Shown: piece after piece, positions 10,328 through 22,662 of the stretch
Numbering within the stretch: the first letter of the stretch is position 1
Layout: every line of letters starts with the position of its first letter
Assembly (NCBI GenBank): GCA_015680685.1
Contig: MNCI01023335.1
Location: 103,798-167,797, forward strand
Length of the DNA: 64,000 bases
DNA from: Gnetum montanum
Taxonomy: Eukaryota > Streptophyta > Gnetopsida > Gnetales > Gnetaceae
Direction: 5' to 3'
The notes under the pieces: model-generated
Told to the model about the DNA's origin: nothing
Databases searched by the model: none
The model's input: only the letters and a program-made list of their open reading frames with translations
Translations under genes and position numbers: made by a program

Positions 10328-13300
10328 CTAGATGTAGTACCACTTCAGATATATATGGTTCATAGGATTGCCATTGATATTTGATAGCTTGAATGCACCA
10401 TTGCCATACACATCAGCTACCAAGAAAGGGCCCTCCCAGTTTGCAGAGAACTTGCCTATTGGTTCGCGAATGGCCTTGAGAACCAAATCTTCTTTCTCAA
10501 TCAGATGTTTTTGAAGATTATGATGGTGCTTCTGCCTCTGCTTATCTTGATACTTTTCGATGGTATCAAGCGTCTGTATTCACTTCTCCTCTATTGAATC
10601 CAAATCCATGATCCGAGACTCAGTGTGTTGAGCATCATTTATAATCATGGAAAGGACCATTCACAAAAAAGGAACTTGTAATTCGAGGGGCAACACCACC
10701 TCAGATCCATAGACTAGGCTATAGGGTGTACTGTCTGTAGCTGTTCTACATGTGGTATGATACGCCCATAGCACATAGAGGATCTTTTCATGCCATCATC
10801 TTTTGTTGCTGCTGAGCATTTTCTTGAGCAAATTGATAATGACTTTATTTGTTGCTTCAGCTTGACCATTCGCTTGCGGGTAATAAGGCGAGGAAAAAGA
10901 TTGTTTGATACCAAGGTTGTCACAAAAAGATTTGGTTTCCAGACTGCTAAATTGTGGCCCATTGTTAGTTACGATAGTCATCGGGAGACCAAATCTAGTT
11001 ACAATGTTATCTAGAATGAAATGATAGATCTGTTGAGATGTGATCTTTTACAAAGGGATGGCTTCCACCCACTTCATGAAATACTCAGTGGCAGTGATTA
11101 TGAAGCTGTGATTTGCAGAAGATTTTGGTGTGATAGGCCCTATAATGTCTAATCCCCATCGTTGAAAGGGCCATGTTATATGAGACGTGTGTAATTCTGT
11201 AGGTGACACATGTATAAGGTTTGCGTAACGCTGACACGTGTCGCACGTTTTAACCTTTGTACGATAATCTTTTTCCATATACAGCCAATAATACCCTAAG
11301 CAAAGAATTTTAGAGGCCATGGCTCGTGGTGCTACGTGTCCTCCGCATAATCCCTCGTGGACCTCGCCAACTATACGTTGTACTTGGTCTTTGTCAATGC
11401 AAGTAAGTAGTACTCCATCAAAAGAGCATCTATAAAGGGTACTATCTCCTATGATGATGTACTGCCTAGCTCGCTTGCGGATTGCATCTTTTTTGTGCAT
11501 GTGTGAGCTCGTGTGGTGGTTCGCTATGCAAGAGGTAAGTTTTAATGTTGTCATACCACTCTGGCGTTCTATCCTCAAGCAGTGAAGATATTTGCATCAC
11601 TTGAATGATAGGACCTATACAATCTATTATTAAGGCTGGACAAGTGTCGAACAGGTGCGACGACATGTTTAAAGCTAATGTAGCCAGTGCATTGACTAGC
11701 ATGTTGTCATTTCGAGGCACATGTTGGACATCGATCGTTGTGAACTGCTTCAGAAGAGCTTTAGCCATATTGCAGTAGGGCTGTAAATGTGCAGCCTTGT
11801 AGGCGTAGACTCCTGTTATTTGATTTATAACAAGCATTGAATTGATCCTAATTGCCAGGTGTTGAATATCAAGCTCTTTGGTTGTTAATAATCCCCTGAG
11901 GAGCCCTTCGTACTCTGCCACATTGTTCGTACAGGGAAAGGTCAAGCGGTAAGCATGAAGATGTACATCCTCAAGTGATAGCGTAATGATTGTGGCAGCA
12001 CTACCACCTCTAGCGGTTGAAGCTCCATCAAAATGTAATGTTGCTTTGAGGCCTGTTAGGATAGGGCTTAGACTATGTATATGCTCGTCTGGAAATTCAG
12101 GCTCTATGGTTGCCTGACTATCAATAGGCGATGTTATTAGTTGGTTAGCTATCGCTTGGCCTTTCGTAGAAGATTGACCAATGTAATGTAGATCGAATTC
12201 TACCATGATAGCTTTCCAACGAGCTATTTTACTACTTTCATACAGGTTATACGTAATATCCCTAAGGATATTATTTTTGCAGATTATGTTGACCTGGCTA
12301 TGGAAGAGATAGTGTTTGCACTTTTTGAGCGTAAATACTAACGCTAAGAAATTATGCTCTACTTCATTATACCTCGTTTCATATGTACATAGAGCATGAC
12401 TNATCTATCCATTTAAAATTAACCCCCTTTTTTAATAGATGCTACATAGGGTGTAATTTATCAGTTAATCTCGAAATGAACCGCCTGATAAACTGTAACC
12501 TCCCTTGCAATCCGCATAATTGCTTGAGATTTGTAGGGGGTGTCAATTCAACAATGGCCTTAACTTTGTCAGGATCTACTCGTATACTAGTTTTTGATAC
12601 CACAAACCTTAGCATGCGTCTGATTTTGACTTTGAATACGCACTTCTTTGGGTTGAGTCGGAGGTCGTATTTAGAGCATCTTTTAAGGACTAACTCCAGA
12701 TCCTCCGAATGATCTTATGAACTTATAGACTTAACAACTATATCGTCAACATAATCATTTAGTCTCCCTAGGAGGTAATTGCTAAAAATATATGTCATAG
12801 CTCATTGATACGTAGCTCCGACATTTTTTAAACTGAAAGGCATCATGGTGTAACAAAAGGTCCCCCATGGTGTCATGAATGTCGTTGTCAGCTGGTGTTC
12901 TGGGTTGATGTGAATTTGATTATAGCCTGAGAAGCCATCCATGAAACATAAAAGTGCATGCCCAGTGGTTATATCCACTAATTGGTTGATACTCGGTAAT
13001 GGGAAATTATCCTTGATTGTAGCTTTGTTCAAGTCTCAGAAGTTTATGTAGATGCGTATCCCTCTGGTCTTTTTGGGGACAACTACAATGTTAGATACCC
13101 AATCTGAGTAATCGACCATGCAAATAAAACTAGCTTGGTACAGTTTAGTGATCTCATCACGTACTGCTAACGCAATTTCTGGCTTAATTCTTCGTGCTTT
13201 CTGTCTAACTGCTTTGATATGGGGATCTAGAATTATGTTGTGTTGTATTAACCTTGGGTCTAGTCCCGGCATATCTTTGTATGACCATGCAAACACTGTG

Positions 13301-13623
13301 ATGTTGTTCTAGAGGACCTGTTTTATGTTGTCATGTGCCTTTTGGTCTAGTAAAGAACTAACCTTAAAAGTTTTAGTCTCACCTTTATGCGTAACCATAG
13401 AGACCTTGTTAAGGGGGTCTTCGGTTACATCTCCAGCTTCCAAATCTAGCGTGCACATCGATTGTTCTGGCTAGTCTAGAGATGTTTCCAACGTGGCTAT
13501 GGTTGCATCATCAAGGGAAAGGTTAGTTTCTACTAGTGTGGGATCAAATTGTCTAATGATTTCCCCATGTGGGCCTATTAAAACTAGGAGTGCAGATAAA
13601 GTTTCATCCATTTGCCAATTATC
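10328..13623 (-). pseudogene. pol of element A: RT, RNase H, second RNase H, integrase (decayed)
   Basis: A splice-acceptor-like TTTTGCAG|GA ends at 13624 and the first ATG is at 13611. RT runs about 13300-12300 with FMDGFSGYNQI and the catalytic YVDD at 12742-12753. The RT RNase H is damaged by the single-N join at 12402, where roughly 190 bp present in B are missing. The second RNase H (12206-11600) keeps FDGAST, VAEYEGLL and the HVPRND segment. Integrase (about 11530-10328) keeps the H2C2 zinc site (HEGLCGGH...CDTC) and WGLDIIGP, but the second catalytic Asp is Asn (TNNGPQF), and the first Glu region NGQAEATNK is present. Internal stops include one after IRIYINF. The dual RNase H identifies the Tat clade. 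Confidence 0.88.
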
Positions 13624-13960
13624 CTGCAAAATTTTCAAATATGAAAGTAATTAGAAAGATACTAAGTTAAGTGCCGTAAGTATTTAGCATATAACATTTG
13701 GTTTAGTCTAAAAAGAAAAAGGATGTGATGTGATGTTGCTGAGCGTGAGAAGCTAACTAAATTTTGAACATCGTAAACAACCTGTAATTAATGCGACCTG
13801 ATTACGAGGAGATAAGATGCAGTAGTTTAAGGTCGTTTCAGACTATAATGCATGCGATATCTGTCGCAATTAATGCCTTGATTTTTGGGTTCCAGCTCAT
13901 ACTGACACCAGCATTTGGGTAAGTTTTGCTTAAATTGGGCATCAAGTAGGTTAGTTTTGC

Positions 13961-13970
13961 ATATAAGTAG
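13961..13970 (+). promoter_or_regulatory. TATA-like box of the antisense gene, element A
   Basis: ATATAAGTAG; TATAA starts 140 bp before the ATG at 14102. The same element lies at 140 bp in C and 134 bp in B, on the strand opposite to gag-pol. Confidence 0.6.
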
Positions 13971-14101
13971 GCAGTTCTTATCGAAAATAGGCTATTGGCT
14001 ATCGCAAATTTGAATTCTCGGTTGTCACAGAGAGAAGGAGAAAGAGCAAAAGATTGCAGGGCATTATTTGTGAAGGTGTTCAGGTGTGAAGGACTATAAC
14101 A

Positions 14102-17100
14102 ATGGCACCGAAGGTGAGAGGAAAGAACACCAAATTGGCAAAAATTGATGAAGTACAAGGGAGTCTGCAGCGTGCTTTGCAAGCCTTGGTCGAAGTGAGA
14201 GATGTCACTCCCCTGAATCGGTAGGCCATCCCTTGCTCATTCGTATTGCTTTTGGTGATATGCTTCTTCTTGTGTTTATCCTTTTGCGTCATCTATGTAA
14301 ACTAGAGTTTTAGGATGTAGACCTTGTGTTAAAATGAGGGTTTATACAATAGTATTGCGTCTATCACTATTGTCTGAGACAAACCTTATACTATTACAAG
14401 GGTTTAGGCGATTTCGGCTATATGGCTAAAGTGTAATTTTGTAAATTTTCCTATAGTTTAAGCATGCAATCAGAATCTAGATGGTAACATGTTTATTTTT
14501 TGTACAGTATCATGGTGAAACCCGTCCTAATCATTTTGGATATAGTCAGGGTTTTATGTTGTATAAAGCTTATCGTACCCAATGTTCCTCCCCCTCAGAC
14601 TCTATTGTAGGGGAAGGCTATATGATTTTGGAAGGGTGCGCTGGAGTTTTTGTAGTTTTTGCTGCATAATTACAGTATTATTATGTGGTCGCATTTGTTG
14701 AGGGATGTGGCTAGAGCTATTTTGGAACATCTGTTAGTGGGTTCTACGCAGGGCGTCCTAGCTTTCCTGACAGACGAGGCTATTGATATTGGTCGTCCCC
14801 AAGACCGCAAACTCAGCGCCAGAGGACTGAGGCACTTAAGTTGGATCTGGGAGATGCCCAGATTTAGCTGTTATCATGTGTATACTACTTTGTTCGTGGC
14901 TCGTCATGTCTCGACTTACTTTCATAATCCACTAGGCACAGTGTATTATTTAGGTGGGTAAGTTGTTTTATTGGTGGTATTGTTAATATGTTTTCTAATG
15001 TCTGAATTTGTAAAGCGTAGGATGATAATGTGTCATATGATACAGGTTTTTCATCAACGAAAATGGGTTAGTAGGCAATAATGATACATTGACCTGGACC
15101 GAAATGGCAATAAATGAGTTTACGTCCACTAGCAATGTATGCACCGGTGTAATGGGGCAAATGGCCTTCGACATTCTTGAGTATCTCACCCGTTATGCTG
15201 ATTCCTTCAAAAATTGTTAGAATCTCAGGTGGTTACATGAGGAATGGACTTTGAACCCACCCCTCATCCTCGCGGACGTGCAAAGGAAGCTCCCTCCATT
15301 TCCTTTGCCATTTGGACCTGGTAAGGTTTCGTTGTTGCTATTAGCTACAGGATATTACATTTTTTTTATTTTGAAATGTTGTGTAATAGTGTTTTCACTA
15401 TCTTGACATGTGCCTTGTGTTATTAGTCAGGGAATCCCGAGAGATTACCATCACAATTTCTGGCCGCGAGGTGAACACCCTCCTCTTCCATTATGGTGAC
15501 ATGAAGGAAGCACAACGCTGGCTCGGCCACATGGTGGCCCCAGTTGCGTTAGTCACCAAGCTGTGGGAAGCAAGGCTAATGCATTTATTCTTGGCCATAA
15601 CCCTTGATGTCCCCGCAAGCGAAATGTTAACCCTGGTTAACTCCTTCAGCGAGGGAGATGAACGTTTTTGCATGTGCGTGCGTCACATGCGTGTAAACTT
15701 TGATATCGACGCTCAGATGTTTACTAACCTCTTCAGCGTCCCCTCTGACGGTCTTCCCATAGAGGAAAAATTGAGGAGAAGTGTCAAATGTCACGAAGAG
15801 CTGGAGGAGTGGTTGGGGACTAAGAAGGAAACCAAGGGGATCCCTTGTGAAAAGATCGAATTAGAGGTCGCCAAGACTATTTATCCCCTCTTCCGAGCCC
15901 GAGCTTTCCCCAAAATACTCTCATAGGGGAAGTTCTTTACTATAGAACATGCCTGTATTATGTGAGAGGTGATGGAGGAAGGGACCTAATTCAACTGGGC
16001 AAGCTACTTCACTGAGGGGTTATGCACTGAAATGATTAGGCTCCGTCAAAAGTTCGAGTCTTGTTTCAATGTGCACTTCACCTTCTTCATAGCTTACCTC
16101 TGGCATTTTGTCGAATTTTTGGTTGTCTAAAGGAATGGGGTCTGGGTGCTACAGGACCGAGACCAGTTATCCAAACCCTAGATTTCTCATCTCTTCAGCA
16201 CTACCCGATCACAAGATCCTCCAGAGGGAATTGGGAAGTCACTGTCTATAACGACTAGGGATTTGGTGGTACCTTGAATGCGGGAACCTGATAGTGTAGG
16301 TGGGGCACTTTCCACTTACATCGGTGATGTGTCATGAGGGAAGCATCTGGCTGCAGAGATAGTAGATGCCTCAGTTTAGTGTAAAAGGCCTTGCCTAACC
16401 GAGTCACATGCGGAACCAACAAGTAGCACAGACAGAACTGTGCAAGTCAGGGTTCAATGGAGTAAACCTCCACCTCATAAGTGTAAAGACATAGTGAAAG
16501 TTATTGCAATTATTGTATTACATAGCCTTATTCAGGGTATTCTAAATTATTTAAATGTGTTATGTGGCATGAACAGGGAGATCTACAGAGTGGTTGACCC
16601 CTAAAACAGGGGCAGTGGTATTACGGCATGGGGAAGGGGCCCTAGTTTTGGAAGAGGAGGCCTCGACTATTAGAATAAGTGATGCACAGACCCTTGTGCA
16701 TGAGGAGAGAGAGGAGGCAGAAAACATTGACGCACTCCCCACTATAACAAGCAAAGGTAATTAGTGTATTAGAATTTTTAAGGAATTCTGTTAATAACTA
16801 GAAATTTTGACTTAATTACACTACATATGAACGAGGTGCATCCCTGTCCACCATTATAAGCAGAGTGTGGGGGGAATTCCCTGATAAGTTTGCCTTCATG
16901 GAAGGCATTGTCAGTGATATGATCGAGCGCCTCAAGCGCATCGATCCTGGGGCTGGTATGTTATGGCTATAGTACGCTTATTTTTATTATAAGGTTATAA
17001 TGTTTATTTACGTTTGATAATATTTGTTATCAGGAGCTCACCTTCGGTGGGACCCTACGGATCCCATTGACCTGGACATAGTCGAGCCTTCATTAGACGG

Positions 17101-17993
17101 CACGGTCATGCCACGCAACATTTATGAGGAAATGCGTAAATGTGCATTACACTTGACCCACTCCTTGTGGGAGAGTCAAAATGTCAATGAAGACCTCTGG
17201 AAGAAGCTCCAGAGGTCAGAGAAGGAAAGGATGTCTCTAACCAAAGAGGTTGGAGACTTAAGATCACGATGTGAATTCCTGCAGGTGTGAGGAATGGGTG
17301 AAGAGGACTGGAAGACAGCTATCATTGACTATGCTCACTACTGGACCGTAGTCAAAAATAGCGTTCAAACCAATCAAGAATTGGTGGAGCAAAGGATGCA
17401 AATAGAGCTCTTGGCTTAGAAGAACCAGGACTGGAAGGAATTTTGCGCAAGTGTCCAAGAGTGGGGGCAGAAAGAAAAAGATCACAAGCATTTGTATAAG
17501 CAAGAAAGTATCNTTCTTCCCTTAACCACCTCGATGGACTAGTGTGGAGAAAGGGAAGGTGAAGGCTGGAACTAATCTGGGGTATGGAGTTTGGTTTGAG
17601 TTAACCAAAGACAAAATTATGCAATGCCTATGGGTCGATTTAGACCAACTCCCCTTTGCTGCAGATGCAGGACCATCACAAGTAAGTTTAAATGTTATTG
17701 AATTTAAATTTTCTGATTTGTTTTATCATGGTTTTTGCTTATGTATTTATTGTATGTAGGTACAAAGAGTGGATGAAGAAGGTGGGCAGGATGAGGGGCA
17801 CGTTTAGGAAGATGAGTGTAATGATGCAGACCGTCCTCTTGGGGAGCCAGTGTTAGTCCAAGAACCCCGTGAAGATGATACTCCTCATGAAGGAACATTC
17901 TCTTAAAGGGATGGACCACTCGAGGACGATTTGTTAGGCTTAGAGGCGGACTTAAGAGATACGAGTGATAGTGGTATTAGGGGGGATGCGTAA
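14102..17993 (+). pseudogene. Antisense multi-exon gene between protease and RT, element A
   Basis: Plus-strand gene, opposite to gag-pol. Exons: 14102-14220, 14508-14957, 15046-15320, 15427-16476, 16577-16756, about 16826-16955, 17034-17681, 17760-17993 (stop TAA). Exons 1, 2 and 3 (119, 450, 275 bp) match those of B and C and the reading phase carries across each junction. Exon 2 contains a hydrophobic stretch (VKPVLIILDIVRVLCC). Exon 4 is open for 166 codons and contains a RVNFDIDAQMFTNLFSVP-type segment that recalls the V-x-F...I...L/F-G-I/L-P pattern of plant retroelement 'putative plant transposon' domains (recalled, not searched). Exon 7 looks coiled-coil and the C-terminus is acidic. 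Damage: exon 4 donor GT is AT, exon 6 acceptor is lost, and there are stops in exons 2-4 and 7. About 190 bp are missing at the N at 17513. Function unknown. Confidence 0.72.
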
Positions 17994-18189
17994 TTGTGAT
18001 TTACGCATAATTTTATTGATGAAATTGAACAATGGCAATATGAATGTTGGCAAGATTACTCATGAGATTTTGTTTATGGGATTTTATTTATTTTATGTTT
18101 AATTTTATGTCTTTATTTATACAAAGCATAAACAGAATTGTTAAAGACTTTGGATAGGTTACGTTATTATGATTGTAGAATGGAGTTGC

Positions 18190-18354
18190 TAGGTTAAGGA
18201 CATTGCGGGCTATCTTATAGCATTTGCGTAAGATATAAACGAATTAGCTAGTTTTAGGCCATTACGAGCCTTTACTAGTTTTAGGGCATTGCAGGCCATC
18301 ACTAGTTTTAGGCCATTGTGGACCATCACTAGTTTTAGGCCGTTGCGGGCCATT
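18190..18354. repeat. Hairpin-motif units between the antisense gene and protease, element A
   Basis: About five units ending with ACTAGTTTTAGGCC-GTTGCG-GGCC. Here the stem is GGCC/GGCC rather than the GGTC/GACC used elsewhere in the element. The stretch 17994-18590 has no other recognised feature. Confidence 0.8.
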
Positions 18355-18589
18355 TACGTACGTCTGGGAGTGTAATTGATAAAAATGTACATATCTGCGT
18401 AATTGTGCTAATATGACTAATAGAAGTCAAGAAGCGTAAATGGTGTAAAATGGGGAATGTAAATAGTGTAATGGATAGAAAGTATAAATATGTATGTATA
18501 TTAAAGAAAATTGACAATCATATTTGATAAGCGTAAGCGGAAAACTAGTAAAAGTGTAACGATGCGCGTAAATACCACTTAGATCAATC

Positions 18590-21500
18590 GCTAGCCTGTA
18601 ATTGTTTCTTGATGGCTTTTATGTTCAGTGGTGCGTAAGGGCGAGGAGGTTTATGGCATGACTCTTCCACGTCATCCTCTTCTCCTTGAAATGGTAGGTC
18701 TACCCAGGCTAGGCTGTCATCATTCATTTCGACTTGTTCGGAAATTCGGACATGGGTTTGATCTTCGGGCTTTTCGATCTCCGAACCCTATTCTTCTTTG
18801 ATGTTGTTCATAGTTCTAAGAGTTATTTCATCATCGTGTATTACTACCTCTCCCCCTGCATAAGGGAGGTGTATCTCTTGGTGTATTGGTGACGAAACTT
18901 CCCTTAGTTGGGCTAGCCAGGACCTCCCTAGAATGAGGTTGAAACTGGGCATCTCCTCGACAACGATAAATGTGGCTTCTGTTGAGAATTGGTCTCCTAC
19001 CAAAAAATTGATATGCACCATCCTTTTGACTTGAACCCATGCCTCATTGAATAACTTTAGGCACGATGTCATTGTAGGAGTGATCTGGTCGACTAGGCCC
19101 AACTTATCCACTATAGGATAAGGGATGACATTCGTAGCCACGCCATCGTCAATGTGTACCCTCCAGATCTGATGTTGACCAACCCGAATGGTGATAAACA
19201 TGGGTTCTATCATCACTTGACCTTTCTCGGGATCATGTTTAATGGATTCATCATGAAAGGTTAAAGGGGTTGGTTTGGGTCACTCATTGGTGGGGGGAAA
19301 CATGACAACATGTATCACTTCCTCTTCTGCTGGTAAGCCTTCATCCACAGGTATGGATGTTAGCATATAGACCATAGCCTCACCGTGCTTTTGAGATGTC
19401 ATAAGCAAGTCATAGAGGCTCAATGTTATGTTCTTCTATTTCAGAGCCTGCTTGACTTTTGTAAATATGTTGAGGAGGTCTCGTTCTTTGCTGGGTTGCT
19501 TATCTCCTTTGTCTTCTTCCATTCACCCTAAGAGACGAATCTCCCGAGGTGGAATAGTGTCAGTTGGAGGGTTGTGTTTCTTTCTACCGAGGGGAGGTGG
19601 CTATGTTTCTGTACCCTTGTCTTGTCCACAAGGTGCAAGCGCAAGGATAGAGGCGAGGGGCCTAGGCTTAGCGAAGCCTAGCGTAGAGTGGTGTTTGGTG
19701 GCATTAATTGACGCATCTCCTTCCTTTTTTTTATTTGGTGACGATTGAAGGTTTTGGTTAGAAGCTTGCCCCTACGTAAAAGGAGCAACTGGCGATTTTG
19801 GTATCCTAAGGATAAAAGGTGCCTTAGGAGTAGACGCGGGCATGGCCGTGGCTTTATTGTTAATGTGAGATCGAGTTATAGCTGGAGAGGGTGCCTGAAT
19901 AACAAAGGGTGGCCTCGAGACGCCGCTAACTGCCAGTGAAGAACTTGCCCCCTGAGGTGAACTGGTAGGCACACATAAAACAAAGGGTTGTTTAGGTGGT
20001 ACCTTCCCTTCACTATCTGTACTTACCACGTTGATGGTGTACGATGCATTATTTGCGTTTAACAAGTCTTTGTACACATGCAATGCCTGGTTTTCGGAAC
20101 GTGTTGGACTACTATCGTCTAGTTTTAGAGAACCATCATCAATCATGCATTGAATATCATCCTTCAACGCCCAGTAGTAATCGGTATCATGACCACACAA
20201 CTGATGGTAGTCACAAAAATGGTCCTGCCTAAAAGACCTTGGAACTGGCAGCTCGTTAGGTAGGGCTAAAGAAGGATTCTTCAGAAATTCACAATGATGC
20301 CTGTGATGCTACAAAGCTTCTTCGGATACCTTTTTATTTTGAATGTATCCTACCCCTAATAATTGTTTCAACAGTTCTGAATGCTTTATAGGTAGGGCTA
20401 TATATTTTGAGTGATCTTTATGCTCGAAGTTTGGCTTTGATTAGGGGGTTTTTCAGGGGTAGGTGTGTCTTGGTCGGTGTTGCTTGCACTAGCCGTGGTC
20501 TCGGCAGATGCTGTGGGTGCCTTCTTGTTATTCTTTTTTTTAGCACCCTCCGCTAGCACAGCTACTATCATCGTTGTTGCTTCACCCTTGTCTTTACCCT
20601 TATTTTTGGCATTTTTATAGACCATGTACCCCGGGTCTTTGCTAGCCTTAGTAGCATCTTGGATGCTCTTAGTTTGGGTGAAAGCCTAACTCAAGGAGCT
20701 AGGGGCAAGGTAATACAGTTTAGACTTGATGAAGTTGTTAGCTACTCCTTTGAAAATAGCCAGTAGATGGGCTTCTGCGATAGGCTCACAGATTTCATTC
20801 AAAGTAGCACTCCATCGCTATATAAACTTCTAGACTGGTTCAAGTGGGTCTTGCATCACTCCCATAAGTTGGTCTAGCATGACTTTTGGATTTAAATTGT
20901 ACTTAAAGTGAGTCACGAATTGTGTTAGGAGCTCTTCCAAGGTTGAGATGGAAGAGCGAGGGAGCGCTCGACACTAGTCCAAAGCTTTCCCTACCAGAGA
21001 CATTGCAAAGACACAGATAATTGTATGAGGCCATTGCTGCAATAACAAGGATTCAAACCTAAAGGTAACAAGGTGAGCATTAGGATCTCCTTTCCCATTA
21101 TATTTAGTAAAATGGGGCAATGACATCCCTGGAGGCAACGACAGCATAGGAACCACTGGGCTAATAGGATCATCCTGGTAGAAATCCATGACTTGTATTG
21201 TATCAGAACCAGCAGCTTTAAGGCACCTAACTTCTTCAGTGAGAGTCTGAATAAGCAAAAAAGCTTGATCTAGACTTGGTGATGAAGAAGTCTACACAAG
21301 AGGAGCTAGGGGTTGGACTGAAAGAGTAATGCTAGGCAATGGGAATGGAGCGATGGCTTGGCTGACAGGTGGTGCTATAGGGACTATCCCTGTGGACGGA
21401 GCTGCTTGTGAAAACCACCACCCACCAGGTTGAGCAGAGAAATTGGCCGCCGCTTGATGTGTAGGATGGAGATTGTAAGGGTATTGTGCATTTATCTGTG

Positions 21501-22410
21501 GGACATGTGTGGTGGATGTGGCTAAGGGTTGTACACTGTATAACGCAAATTGATCATGTTGTGCAACAGGCATGATCCACTCACCAGTCATGGGTTGTTG
21601 AACAGATCGCTGCGATTGAATGGTGGTTGCGATCTGTTGCCTTGAAATGGGTTGTGATGATAAATTTTGCATCAGATTTTGCACCAGGCGGGTTATAGAT
21701 GTGATATGAGGTTGCATGTGGGGAATGAAATGAGGTGTGGTAGACGCAGGTACCACCGACGAAATACTGATTACACGTGGCGATGAGACTGCCCCCATGT
21801 TATTTTGAGATGGTGTTTGTACTTGCAAGACTGAGGATTGTGTAGTGGCCTGTGGGATGATAGGAATATGGGTTTGGGTAGTCATGATTGAGTTGAGATG
21901 GGAGGCTTCTCCGGTGCGAGGTAATAGGGGATTTATGTATGTATGGGGGTTGAGGGTATGGTATGAATCCACGTGTTCAGATTGGGCTGCGAATTCATCT
22001 TCATCTTCTTCCCCATTTTGAGGTTCTAGAATGGACCGTGTAGTCTGACTCCTAGCCATAACCAGTTGGGTCAGGAGTTCATGATAATGTTTGGTTAGGG
22101 GGATAATGTCATACGTGGTAGGGGTGAAATCTTGGTCCCCTCTGTGGATCAGCTCATAATTTCGTTTTGCCTCAATCTTGGCTCGGCTAAGAGCAAGCTT
22201 TGCTTGGATCTTGACATAGATAAAATTATACTCTTTAGGGGTCATGATGGTGAGTGTAGGATCCTTGCCTTGTAATCTCAACGAACGGCGTGATGGTTCC
22301 TGAGGTCCTATTCCACCAGAAGCTGATCCGGTAATGGCGATGGGATTTATGGATGTGGCACCTGAGTTGGTGGTGATCATAGCGACAGTGGTTGCATATG
22401 CAAGATCCAT
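18590..22410 (-). pseudogene. gag-protease of element A (decayed)
   Basis: Starts at ATG 22410 (MDLAYATTVAMITT). The first about 370 codons are open and end in a Pro/Gln-rich linker; then a short coiled stretch (LIQTLTEEVRCLKAAG) and the capsid core (PHFTKYNGKGDPNAHLVTF, then FIKSKLYYLAP), broken by several stops. The zinc-knuckle region near 20200 reads ...GHDTDYYWALK, with Tyr where the usual final Cys stands. Protease (19216-18788) has HIDDGVATNVIP as the active-site loop (D-D-G instead of D-S/T-G) and FNLILGRSWL. The frame ends near 18590 after NIKAIKKQL, well before pol. Gag packages the RNA; protease matures the polyprotein. Confidence 0.85.
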
Positions 22411-22637
22411 TTCTCATATAGATTAATGACAAAAAATGATAGGATCTAAAAGGTGACGGCCAAACAGAATTATGATTGGGCTTTTTACCCTATAGGATTC
22501 CAAGGGAATCGTTGCTGTGATCGATCTACACCACACGATTTTTTGTAAACTTCCCTAGAGGTATTACATTTACGTTTTTGTGGACGTGGGTATGGATCGC
22601 TTACAAGGCTACTCATAAAATACGGATCGGAGGTTTA

Positions 22638-22656
22638 GGCCCTTCTTCTAGCACCA
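22638..22656 (-). promoter_or_regulatory. Primer binding site of element A
   Basis: On the minus strand TGGTGCTAGAAGAAGGGCC, six nucleotides after the 5' LTR. It differs by one base from the site of E at 58401-58419. It starts with TGG, pairing with a tRNA CCA end; the tRNA is not identified. Confidence 0.75.
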
Positions 22657-22662
22657 GAAAAC

